Assembly: GCA_973895155.1 (NCBI GenBank)
Contig: OZ316893.1
Coordinates: 10,974,001 to 11,038,000 of the forward strand
Source of the DNA: Marsupella aquatica
Lineage: Eukaryota; Marchantiophyta
Length of the DNA stretch: 64,000 nt
Direction of reading: 5' to 3'
The position numbers and the translations under genes are program-made. A model generated the notes under the pieces. It was given only the letters and a program-made list of their open reading frames with translations. It made no database searches and was not told the origin of the DNA. Numbering within the stretch: position 1 is the stretch's first letter; each line of letters begins with the position of its first letter. Of this stretch, positions 1 to 11,094 are shown one piece after another.

Positions 1-1929
1 TTTTTTATGGTAGCTACGGGTACCCACAGCTTTTGAAGGGCAGACATGGTTCAGAACATATTAATTTTGTACATTTGCAACCCACGGTACCTGCTAGCAA
101 ACGTACAAAAGTTCCCATAGAAAGGAAACATTGCGTTCTCTATTGCTCAGTTCATGTGAGAACTGTGCTACCACCGAGCAACACTATAGCGCTGCACTGC
201 AGTCAGGTTAGGACTGTGGCCAAATTGCCTTTGAACGCAAGAGGGAAATGAAGATGATATTGTCAACAAAGGTCATTCCTCCCATCAAGATGGTGCTTGG
301 GCAAGGAGCTTTGGCCAGGTGTGCAGGGCAAGGGTACTTGTGGATCAACAGTTTTTTAGTCAGTGGTGGAAAGAGTCTTAGTGGGGTTTTTTTTTGTCTT
401 CCATAGACTTGGGAGTTGGATCCTAGGTTTGATAATGTCAAGTCTCAATGGTGGCCACTTGCTAAATTCACAATTTATGGGTCTAAGTCAGGTCTCAGAA
501 AGCAAAATCTTCTGGATAGAGGTTGACAATTCACAATCATGTTTTGAAAACTCTCCAAACTTATATGAAAGTTCTTGCTAGGGGGTCCCACTATATAAAG
601 GCATCTCCTGCAACGTTTAGGACCTTGGACGCCATCAAATGTATGGGAATATTCATTTTGAACCTCTATTAAGATAGAATACTCTTGGAATGTTCCCTAA
701 ATTTGACTTAAAAAATGTTAAATAATGTACTGATAAGTCTCAAAATTGAATTTTGAATGACCCTCATGTTAGTCCAAGAAAATGATCAAGTCTTTCCTTA
801 GAACCAATATATAAATTGTCCCTATGCTTGGTGAACTATGACATCTTCCTTCATGACGGTCCAATCATTATTCATTTCATGCACACGTAGTCGACACAAT
901 CTCTACGTGGTTCACCTCTTCTATAAAGCTATGTCTACACAAACACTCAAACTTTATTTCAAGAGTAGATGAACACACATGCTCTCTCTCTTCAATTCCT
1001 CAAGTTGCTCCGTTACAAAATGAGTAAGCATCACACCCCAGTGGCTTACACTAGCCCTGATATATACAAGGTCACACATGACTAACCTAACCTCAGCTAA
1101 GACCCTAATAGTGGTTAACCTAAGTATCGTAACCTTTGAGTCACAAGACTAAGAGCAATCCTTAACAATGCTTTGTTGCACATGATGTGGAGATGTGTGG
1201 AAATGAAAACCACGAGAGTTGTTGATAAATAGCAAAAGAGCAAATAGTTACTCTATGATTTCTAGTAATACTGGATAGGCTTTCTGAAGATAGTTATTTT
1301 ATTTTTCTTAGTCCATTTTCTAGAACCACCCGAATCAAAAACTATAATACACTGTTGTGCCAAAGAAGGAAGTAGTAGTCATTCAAATTGGGCAATGCTC
1401 TTTTGGGTGGAAAAAATGAAAACTTGGAAAAGTGGAAGGAATAAATCAAAATGAAATATATTGGGTGTGTACTGTTTTCCAAGCAAGAAGAAAAGTGGGA
1501 ACCAATCATGACCCTTCAAGAAAATATTATATTTTTGACACAATTAGATCTATTTATTTTAGATACATACACCCGTCTAAAATAAATGTATGCCCAAGAT
1601 GTCCTTTAGCCTACCCTTGCATACTTTAAAAAAACACACTTAAATATTAGAAAAATAATTAAAACAATGAAAACTTAATTTAAAGTTTGTAAACAAAAAT
1701 TTAAACGTTAAAATTTTTGAAAAACTTTTGAATATAAATACCTTATAAGAACCACTCTCAAATTGTTTTTAAACTTGAAGAAATATGTATAGTTTTTCTT
1801 GTCACTTGGTTGTACTTGGATTTTATAGGCTGTGTGGTGGTCCAATTTCTATGTGCAACTCACCTATTATTGAACACAACTGTATGGCCGGGATCATATA
1901 TAACACTAACACAATGCCTGTGCGTTGCA
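1..1929. other. No gene recognised
   Basis: AT-rich intergenic sequence. The short open frames here lack family features and splice context. I see no inverted ends or recognisable domain. Confidence 0.6.
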
Positions 1930-2470
1930 CGAAAGATGTCAAGTGATAAAAAGATGTTGAGGTGATAAAAAGATGTGGAGTGATAAAAAATGTGGAATGA
2001 TAAAAAGATGTCGAGGTGATATAAGGATGTCAAGTGAAAAAAAAATGTCGAGTGATAAAAAGAAGCCGAGATATAAAAAGATGTCATGGTGATAAAAAGA
2101 AGTCGAGTGATAAAAGATGTTGAGTGATAAACAGATGCCGAGTGATAAAAAGATGTCAAGGTGATAAAATGACGTCCAGTGATAAAACATGTCAAGGTGA
2201 GAAAAAATGTCAAGGTGAGAAAAAATGTCAAGGTGAGAAAAAATGTCAAGGTGAGAACAATATCTCAAAGTGATAAAACGATGTAGAGGTGATATTAAAA
2301 GATGTCAAAATGATAAAAAGATGCCAAAGTGAGAAAAAATGTTGAGGTGAGCAAAAGATGTCAAGATGAGCAAAAGATGTCCATGAGAGAAAAGATGTGG
2401 AGGAGATTAAAACATTTTGAGAAAAAAAATATGTTTAGGCAAGGCACAATTGTCAAGGTGATAAAAGGTG
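1930..2470. repeat. Degenerate minisatellite, 17-20 bp unit (GATGTCRAGTGATAAAAA-like)
   Basis: About 25-30 head-to-tail units with the core AAAAGATGTC(A/G)AG(G)TGATA run through this stretch, drifting in length by 1-3 bases. The open frames on the minus strand, rich in F, H, S, L and T, are the repeat read in antisense and not genes. Confidence 0.85.
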
Positions 2471-3387
2471 TCATGGGATACGACAAACATGATGAAGATG
2501 AAATACATAAGATGCTTAAATATAAATTATATGAGCTCAGGGCATGTTGAAGACATTAATACCACACTCATGCAAACTTTATTCATGTTCAATAAAAAGT
2601 TTCATCATATACAACATTTTTGGTCAACCTTGCAAGACCCTCCTCAGAATCCGAAAGAAAAACCTTAATATATCTAGGTATAACCCTAAGTATATTGAAC
2701 GCTGGCTGGGCCACACCATTGCAAGAGACTTGAGACTTTGATGGGGACCCAATATCCGTCGAGGATACTGTTTACCGGGACCCCTTGTCTCACCCTCCCA
2801 ACCTTCAAGGCCATCGTCCTACTTCTAGGTTGTCTCTTGCCCCTATGGTATCCTCTTAATTGCATGGGCTAATGCAAGCACACTAAAGATATCCCATGCA
2901 ACAAATCTACTACCTTGTCACTTGAACAAAGAGGGTTCACAAAATTTGAGTCATGCACATATGCAAAATTTGAGTCATGCACATATGCAAAATTTAAGTC
3001 ATGCACATTAAAACTTGCAAAAATTATAAGGTTGTCCCAACACAATGGAATGAAGAGGAAAAAATCCCATTTTTTCAGAACTTGCCTAACCATTCTTAGA
3101 GAACACCCAATTTCTCATTTCTTCTAATTAAAAAATAGAAATAAAAATACACTGGATCATTCTATGCTCCCCACCCATTTTCAGAATGCACATAACTACT
3201 AAAAATTACACAAAGTCAACATATAAACTTCGAAGTTCTGCTTAAATAATATATTATTAAAAATTAATTTCAATAATCACCCGGGAAGGAATTCATTCCA
3301 CGGCAAGTAAACTTTAAGGACAAATTTTACTGGCCATCCCTCTTAAAGCTACCGTACATGCACTCCTCCCTCTCGTGTGAGTTTCCA
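2471..3387. other. No gene recognised; contains a 24-bp triplet repeat
   Basis: Apart from three tandem copies of a 24-bp unit (CAAAATTTGAGTCATGCACATATG-like, about 2938-3008), I see no coding or RNA feature here. Confidence 0.55.
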
Positions 3388-3396
3388 GATCTAATA

Positions 3397-4397
3397 GAGA
3401 TATATGCTTGATGGGCCCCCTAGTGAACCTTTCTTACCTGATGGGCCCCTAGGTAACTTTTTTTACCAAGTAGGACCCCTCTTAATGACCAGTACACCTG
3501 TTCTTGTGTGGTGCCTACACCTGTCCTTGTGTGGTGCCTACTATGTATGGTGACTCCAAGCAAACTGCACAGTTGAACCGTGCGGTCAACCTTGCATGGT
3601 CGACCGAAAAACCACAGAGATGATTTGGGAGAAACCGCAAAAAGCGACTGCCGCTGTCGAAACTGCGATTTGAAGACAATATGCATTATGTCTTCGGATT
3701 CATTGGGTTAATGCCTGAAGACACAATGGATTATGTCTTCGGGTTCAAATTTTTACCGTATCATGGGGTAGTTATTAGGTATGTTTTTCACGTTGCGCAC
3801 ATGGGTTTTTCACGATGTTTTCATGCACGAAGTCCTGTCAGCGTCAGTGTGGGGTACCTCCAAATGTCCACAAAGAATATTCAAGTTCAATGTTCGGAAT
3901 TTGCCTACTGCCGCCACAACAAAAAATGGCAAATGATTGACAAATGCGCTCAAAAAATGGTAATACTCCCCTATGCAATGCATACAAACAATTTCAAAAG
4001 AAGACAGACCCAAAGGTGTTGGGGTACACCATAAACCCTAAACCTTGAAACACGGGAAGACATAATCCATTGAGGCTTCAGGCATTAACCCATTGAATCC
4101 AAAGACAATGCATATTGTCTTCAAATCATAGTTTTGACAGCGGCAGTTGTTTTTCACGGTTTCTCCCAAATCATCTCCGTGGTTTCTCAGTCGACCATGC
4201 AAGGTTGACCGCACGGTTCAACTGTGCAGTTTGCTTGGAGTCACTATACATAGTAGGCACCACACAAGGACAGGTGTAGGCACCACACAAGAATAGGTGT
4301 ACTGGTCATTCTGAGGGGTCCTACTTGGTAAAAAAAGTTACCTAGGGGCCCGTCAGGTAAGAAAGGTTTACCAGGGGGCCCATCAAGCATATATCTC
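3397..4397. mobile_element. Mutator-like foldback element (non-autonomous), 1001 bp
   Basis: The ends are long near-perfect inverted repeats of about 345 bp (roughly 3397-3745 and 4050-4397), both reading GAGATATATGCTTGATGGGC from the outside. The element is flanked by an identical 9-bp direct duplication GATCTAATA (3388-3396 and 4398-4406). A 9-bp duplication and a GAGATA-type terminus are typical of Mutator-like elements. The roughly 300-bp core encodes nothing recognisable, so it is a non-autonomous foldback copy. The perfect target duplication and good arm match suggest a fairly young insertion. Confidence 0.85.
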
Positions 4398-4433
4398 GAT
4401 CTAATATGGTCCTCCAAACATGATATTTTAATG

Positions 4434-6283
4434 AGGGAGACGAGTCCCTGCATTGTCATTCAATGCCCCTCGATTCTCCCCCATAGTCCACCAGAATACT
4501 CTGTCCATTTTTGTGTCTCATTTCAGTTTCAGGTCAGCCCCATTTTTGGGTCCCGGTTCAGTTTTGAGGAGGACACAGATTTTTGAGGAGTTCTAATGTT
4601 TGATGGTTTTAATTTATTCACAAATAATGTAAAACTATAATATTAATTTTAAAAATATCAATATATTTGTTAATAAAAAAATAAAAAAATTAGAAAATAT
4701 TAAATGGTAATGAGCATGGAGAATTGATGCACATAAGTAGTGTGTGACCTAGTCATATTGGAGGTCAGTTGAGACTATGATGTGGCGTGTTCAAGGCACA
4801 AGATGGGCAACTTTTCTTTTCTTTGATTGAGGGCATGGAAAGGAATGAATGTTGGAGGGGGCAGGGGTGTCTAATTGTATTTGAAAATGGAAATGGTAAA
4901 TGAGATATATATGGGGGTTTCAAGTAATTTGGAGATAGCAAAAATAACAAAGGAAACACCCATGAGAGCCAGGGAGATAAATTAACCTATTTTGTTAATT
5001 TCTTGTACTTGCCCATTGTTGTGAGGTGCCAATCATGCTCCTGGTTGGGTTCAGTTTTAGGAAGAATCCAACAAAAGAGGTTAGCGCGAGAAGCCAACAA
5101 AAGAGTTTAGAAGTCAAAAGGCAAACAATATTAGAGGTGGTGTTGACAGGAGAAGAAAGGCCTTGTGCAACAAGCTGAGAAACCAGTAAGACAAAAGAGA
5201 GCCCCTTGAAAAGGCACAAAAACCAACCCAGCAGAAGGCCCCTATGAAGCGAGTCCAAAAGTGTGTGGTAGAGAAGACAACAGGGCCAGGATTGAGAAGT
5301 GTGGTCCAATTGACAGGGTTTTTAAAGTTTGCAAGGAATTGGTGCAAGCATGGGTCTTAATTCTTTGAGTGTCTTGACAAATGTGTCAAGCACAGCACCT
5401 TTGGTAGACTTGTTTTCCAGGGTAGCCAACTTAGACTATTTCCAACCTTGTATGTGGAAAAGATATGTGATTGAGTGATTGAGTGATTAATTGTAGGGTG
5501 GTAGACTGCCATTGGCTTCTAGGTTTTCTATTGATTTGAAAACAAATTTCATGAATAAAGTTTTGCTTCTTATACAATAAGATGCGTGCTTACCATGAAT
5601 GATTTAGGAGATAAATGATTTTTTATGTGATCATGTCTCCTCAACTTTTCTGTTGCTGCTATATGGCGCATCCTTGGTTCATATCCCCAAGTCCAATTTG
5701 TTTGGACATTATTTTAATTTTTATGCCTGGCTCTGATGGGTGTCTCCTTTGTTATTTTTTCTATCTCCAAAATTACTTGAACTCCTCATATATATTTTAT
5801 TTACCATTTCCATTTTCAAATACAATTAGACACCCCGCCCCTCTAACGTTCATTCCTTTCCATGCCCTCAATCAAAGAAAAGAAATGCTGCCTGTCATGT
5901 GCCTTGAACACGCCACCTGGTAGTCTCAACTGACCTCCAATACCACTAGGTCACACACTACTTCTATGTGTCAATTCTCCATACTCATTACCATTTAATC
6001 TTTTACAATTATTTTATATTTTATCTTAAAAAAGATATTGATATTTTTAAAATTAATATTATATTTTTATGTCATTTTTCAATAAGTTAAAAATGTCAAG
6101 CATTAGAACTCCTCAAAAATCTGTGCCCTCTTCAAAATTGAACCTGGATCCAAAAATGGGGCTGGATCCAAAAATGGGGCTGGCCTGAAACTACAATGAG
6201 ACACAAAAATGGAGAGAGTATTCCTGTGGGCTCCGGGAGAGAATCTAGGTGCATTGAATGACAATGCAGGGACTGGTCTCCCT
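4434..6283. mobile_element. Second element with long terminal inverted repeats, about 1.85 kb
   Basis: Sequence from 4434 (AGGGAGACGAGTCCCTGCAT) reappears inverted, ending at 6283 (AGGGAGACCAGTCCCTGCAT on the other strand). The similarity continues inward for about 500-550 bp, for example 4765-4930 against 5775-5930. The arms are more diverged than those of the neighbouring foldback element. I could not define a clean target duplication. The centre (about 5000-5700) has only low-quality open frames and no recognisable transposase. It starts 36 bp after the end of the foldback element at 4397. Confidence 0.7.
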
Positions 6284-7256
6284 GAATTAAAAAATTGGAG
6301 ATGGAGGCACACTTTCCAATGTGACTCCTTCCCACGTGTCTTTCTAATCACATTGTTCTATGGTACCTTTATCTCATTCTTTTATAAATCCAACTATCAT
6401 ATTATACACATTGTATATCTAATGGATACATATCACTCCTGCCCTTTTTCATGGTTTGTAAGCGTACCAAAGTTGAGATTTGGCTGCTTTGCATATTATA
6501 GAGTGTTTGAGATTTGGTGGCCTTGCATATTATAGCATATTATAGAGTGTAGGTGAGAATCATGGTCTTCGCATAACCAGATCTCACCTCCTGCATTGTG
6601 GCGCGCGGTTCATATAGAACATTGAGCCCTGGGTCAGGACGTCACGATGTGAGTCCTCGACGACACATAGTAGAGAGGGGCCCCGTTGAGTACAAAATTA
6701 TAGTTGTGGTCGGTTGAAGTCCAGACGATATGACGATAAGCATGCGTCTCTGCGTTTTCGAAAGCTGACTGACGACCGAGTCCACTGTGATCCCGTCCGA
6801 CCCGACCTGAGAGTGTGAAAGTTGATCAAGACCGAGTCTCAGAGACAAATATCTCAGTTCGCACATCTTTCAAAACCTGGAGGTTCTCCACATCCTTCCC
6901 CATCTCGCGATTCTAGTTTTGAACGCATCACTTCGATGTCCGGATACTGTAGTCACTCGCAAGGTCACACGCTCGGTCCGGACTTATTTCAACACAGCTG
7001 ATCATTTTCACTTTCCTCGAGCAGAATCCAGTCATTCACACGTCCGTCTATAATCTCTTTTTGATCCAGTGCTCCTGAGCTGAATCGATCCACCGCCATC
7101 CAGCAGCTCCAGCTCAATCCATGCGTACTTCCGAGGGCATGAATTTGGACCTGTCCAAATCACTCGGCTGATCTTTTCTCAACAAGCTCGGCTAGGTGAA
7201 GGCTGGAGCTACAGCACTAGTACACTAGAACTGTATCGGATCCAGGAGACAAATAA
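6284..7256. other. Intergenic region upstream of OMT copy A
   Basis: No gene is recognised. The last 250 bp resemble the upstream regions of OMT copies B and C, for example the block around 7070-7110, which recurs near 33840-33890 and inverted near 14700-14730. This shows that the promoter was duplicated with the genes. Confidence 0.5.
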
Positions 7257-7340
7257 CGTTTGCCGTGTTTATATCTGCCCTCCAGCCACGTGAGCCTTCC
7301 AGGCCCGAAAACTGATCAAAACAGCTTCAACACCATCGAT
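7257..7340 (+). promoter_or_regulatory. Conserved promoter-proximal block with TATA-like and G-box motifs (OMT copy A)
   Basis: A TTTATAT stretch (about 7268-7274) and a CACGTG G-box core (7287-7292) lie within 80 bp of the start codon. The block is almost identical in front of copy C (G-box 34067-34072). In copy B the same position reads CACGCT, so the G-box is lost. G-boxes bind bZIP/bHLH factors in plants. That this one is functional is inference. Confidence 0.35.
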
Positions 7341-7345
7341 CAAGG

Positions 7346-9447
7346 ATGGACGACATTAGCAATGGAGGCCCCGTTTCACAAGGGGATGACAGCGCGTACG
7401 TGGCCCACGACATCCTCATGAAATTGTCGGTCTCCATGTCGCTGAAGGCGGTTCTTGAGCTGGGAATCCCGGACATTCTGTTCAAAGCGGAAGGAGGAAA
7501 GCCCTTAACAGCAGAGGAGATCCTCGCTCACTTGCCCGTCAAGTCACGTCAACCGAACTCCGATTTGACGAGAAGGCTTGAATGCCTTCTCAAGCTCTTG
7601 GTGTGGGAAGGAGTCTTCACGGAATCCTTCAATGACAACAAAGAACCTTCGTATGGCCTGACCAAAGTTTCCAATTGGTTTGTAAAAGAGAACGAGCTTA
7701 ACATTCTACCGGTTGCAGGTGATTATTTGATCATTATCAATCTTCAGTTTATCCTTTGAAATCTTGATCTCAATGGTCTGGATAAGTTTGGTTTTGCAAC
7801 AAAATTTGTGCCATCTGAAAATGGGACTTGCCAGTAGTACTACAGTTTGGAAACTTAAAAGTGTGAATCAACAGTCATTAATAGGAATTTACATCTGAGA
7901 TGCCTGCAGAAATTTGTTTTAGTGAAGAGATGACGGGTGCTTTCGGTCGCCTAAGGAATTCCATTCTAGACGATGCTGTCAACCCACTTGAAGAACAACT
8001 TGGAATGCCTGCGTACGAGTATGCTGGTAAACATCCGGAGTTCGGCAGGCTATTTCTAAATACAATGCGCGGGTTCAACAACATGCAATACAGCGTCATC
8101 GATATTTTGCAGCGCTCTGGTGTGCTTGAAGGTGTGGAATGTGTGGTGGACGTAGGAGGAGGGACTGGAAGTTATGTTGCTGAGATTATCGCCAAGAACC
8201 CTCAAATGGGAGGAATCAACTTCGACCTCCCGGGTGTCGTTGCCCAAGCTCCTGAAGTAAAAGGTCAGTCACTGTTATTTACCATGGCTCCCAGTTGTAG
8301 CAAGATTTTGCTCCCGCTTGATCTTTACTCGCCGAAGGCTTTCTCGATCTTGACGACAATCACCAGATCTTGACGATTAATCGCCGGAAGTGAGATTTGT
8401 CGGATGTCATCTCTAATAACACTTGACACCTTTTAGTGAAGCTATTCTGCCATCGTACGTTAGCTTCCTCGCAAACTTAACGCACCTGAATCTCGACTTC
8501 GCAAAGCGCGACTTCTTTATACCAATCGAGTGTGTTGAGGAAGTAACAAATAGACTCTGGCACTTTCCCATTACTAGAGTGGGGAGTTTTAATTAATCTG
8601 TAGGGTCCTTTCTCGGTTCCATTTCAGGCATATATAGGAAGGATTGTTTTCTTTCGAGGTCTCTAAAGACCTGGGTTTGTTTCTTGCCACGTTCAGGTAT
8701 GACAAGCATAGGAGGCGACATGTTCGAGTCTGTGCCATCTGGAGACGCACTGTTTATTAAGGTAGGTACTGCGCATGATTGTCACACTTTCTAAAATTCT
8801 AGCACTCATGCCGGTCTGTACAAACGGCATCTATCATCTAAGAATTCTCGCATCAAAAACACCAGCTGTACACCTTAATGGTCATGAGAAAATTTCTTTT
8901 CCGTGATAGTTACTTGAAAGTGGAACTATCACAAACATTTTGCATGATTTGAATTGCATGTGTGTGATTTTTGGGGCGAGAATCTGAATGTTTGTATGCT
9001 TTGAATGTCCCAACGAAGTGTTACATCTTGTCTCTGGCCATTGGTGCCACTCTAACTACCAACAGTAAGTGTAATTAAGTTGGAATTTAGCTTACTTCAG
9101 TCAGTGTGGTTCAAAATGCTGATGAATTGGACTTCGTGGAGTTGCAGTGGATTGTACACAACTATGATGACAAAGATGCCATTCTGATTTTGAAGAACTG
9201 TTTCAAAGCTCTCCCTAAACAAGGCAAAGCCATAATCGTTGAGTATGTCTTGGGTGATGACAACGACAGAAGCCCGAAAGCCAAAATGGCGATGTGCCTT
9301 AATTTTGATATGCTGGTGTTTATGAAGGGAGCCCGGGAGAGAACCAAGCCCGAGTACGAGAAGATCATCGAGGCAGCAGGATTTATACGCTCTGAGTTCA
9401 TTAGTGATTCTCAATCCATGGATTTGATCGTAGCATTCAAGGAATGA
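7346..9447 (+). CDS. Caffeate/catechol-type O-methyltransferase, copy A (4 exons)
   Basis: Predicted S-adenosylmethionine-dependent O-methyltransferase of the plant COMT family, acting in the cytosol on phenolic hydroxyl groups; the exact substrate cannot be told. The exons join in frame: 7346-7718, 7910-8263, 8697-8761 and 9148-9447, all with GT-AG borders, giving 363 residues, the usual COMT length. Residues 1-125 form the N-terminal dimerisation/winged-helix region. The SAM-binding glycine loop is VVDVGGGTG in exon 2. The catalytic histidine is in the WIVH motif at the start of exon 4 (H268, next to His269 of classical COMT). The IIVEYVL and ERTKPEYE segments carry the conserved acidic residues. 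Exon 3 (65 bp) encodes the FESVPSGDALFIK segment. There are no stops or frameshifts. Copies B and C lie downstream in an inverted duplication; A is the most diverged. Alternative: a flavonoid or bibenzyl OMT of the same fold. Confidence 0.9.
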
Positions 9448-11094
9448 TACCGAGTAGATCCAAATTACCCAATTTCTATATAAGTCAGAATAATTTCCGT
9501 TACTGTCGGATCGTTATGTTTTCAGGATTGCGAATAGAAATTTTCGTGCTCCTTTTGGTGGATGACTTCATAGTTGTACCTCAAACTTCACCTAATTAAG
9601 ATCGATATCTGAGATGAAAAAATCGTATCATCTCAACATGCGTTGAGAAATACGGAAGATCTCACTCACTACTTGAGCATCTCTATTACTAGGAATAGAG
9701 CTGAAAGATCTCTTAGCTTGCGTCAAACAGGCAGCATATGCCAAAAAAGTTCTTAATAGATTTCATTTGACAAAAAGGTCTCCATATGTAGTTTGTATGG
9801 AATTTTTTCTCTCATACTGTAAGAGCAACATGTGAGCAAATGCAGCACTATCAAGGAATGGTTGGGGTCCTTAATGTACGTTGGTGAATGGACGACTCCA
9901 ATTATTGCTTAGCTGTGCTCCAAATTAGGACAATATTGACATCATCCTGGGCCAGAGCATGAGACTAGCACAAACAGAGCATCTGCATATGCCCAAGGAA
10001 CTATACATAGTCTAGAACATAACTATCCAGTCCACTAGGTTTACAAATTCTGTCTCTCGGATTTTTTGGGGGTTCATGGATGCCTGAATGCTGATTATCT
10101 ACACTATCGGATTTGTGGGGATTCATGGATGCCTCAATACTGATTATCTACTGTAGTTGATAGAAACCACCAGTGGATATTTCTTCAAATTAGCTGGTGG
10201 ACCCATCAGTTGGGAATCCCACAAACAGACAATAACTGCCACATCGTCAACAAAGGGTGAGGGGGCTTGGCAATTCCAACCACGGAGCAGGAGAGATTGG
10301 GCTAGTGGTTGTCTGTCATCCAAGAGAAAAAATGTCAAGCACAGGGGACTTGGCAATTTCAACAAGGGAGCGGGACAGATTGGCGTTGTGGTTGTCTCAT
10401 GTGGTTTGTCTCCTGTGATGGTGTCTTGTGAGACTCATTCCAGAGAAAAAGTTCCCCGACGGTGACTTGCGGGAAATAGTCGGGGAACGTTACGCGTCTG
10501 TGGCTTTGCTCTCTTTTACTGTCTCTCCTACCTCTTCGTGCTTGTCGTCACTAGTGAGTCAACATTTGCCCATCTTCCGTCGGATTTCTTGAGTCTGCGG
10601 CTATGGCTTGCTCGTCATTACTCACTAGTTGTGCCTTGCTGACTGTGCCTTGCATTACTCGAGTCTGCGGCTCTGCGGTGTTGGAGGTTGTCAGGCCTAA
10701 GAAAAACACTAAGGTCAGTAGGAAGAAGTTGCTGCTTTTACTTTTTTCCCACAAGTTCTGTGGGCAAGTTGCTCTGACTTGGTCTCGCACCGCCTTTGTA
10801 ATCGTTGCAGTAATCGTTGTTATTGCACCATTTCCTTTCTCGTGCTCTCTAAGTCCTCCACAGACGACAGGGTTCATCTCGATTGTGTACAAAGAATCCT
10901 CATTTGAATCACTGCAACTGCTCTGAACCTCTATCCGTCGTAGATGTTGGAAATGGTTTTCTGAGATATATTACGAGTGCCTGAATAAATAGCGGCTGGC
11001 TAAGCCATAACAGAGGGGAGATCAATGGACTAAAACATAACCCTGAATCTAACCGCTAATTCTACTTCTAAAGTCAATTGTCAATTGAATTGAA
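9448..11094. other. Intergenic; partial OMT 3' homology and short repeats
   Basis: The first 150 bp after the stop resemble the 3' flanks of copies B and C. A 46-49 bp direct duplication lies at about 10059-10153 (GGGGTTCATGGATGCCTGAA-like). A second, looser duplication lies at about 10260-10290 and 10342-10372. No gene is recognised in the open frames of 10.1-10.9 kb. Confidence 0.5.

Noticed and set aside
1860-2268. Minus-strand open frames rich in F, S, H, L and T
   Set aside because: They are antisense readings of the 17-20 bp minisatellite and repeat with its period.
5615-5923. Plus-strand frame of 102 codons with hydrophobic segments
   Set aside because: It lies in the inverted arm of the long-TIR element, and its mirror image at 4765-4959 reads differently.
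3397-6283. CRISPR-like or attachment-site structure from the repeated phrases
   Set aside because: The repeats are inverted arms of transposons with target duplications; there are no regular spacers.
10157-10926. Several open frames of about 100 codons
   Set aside because: No domain, no splice partners, overlapping frames on both strands and local direct repeats.
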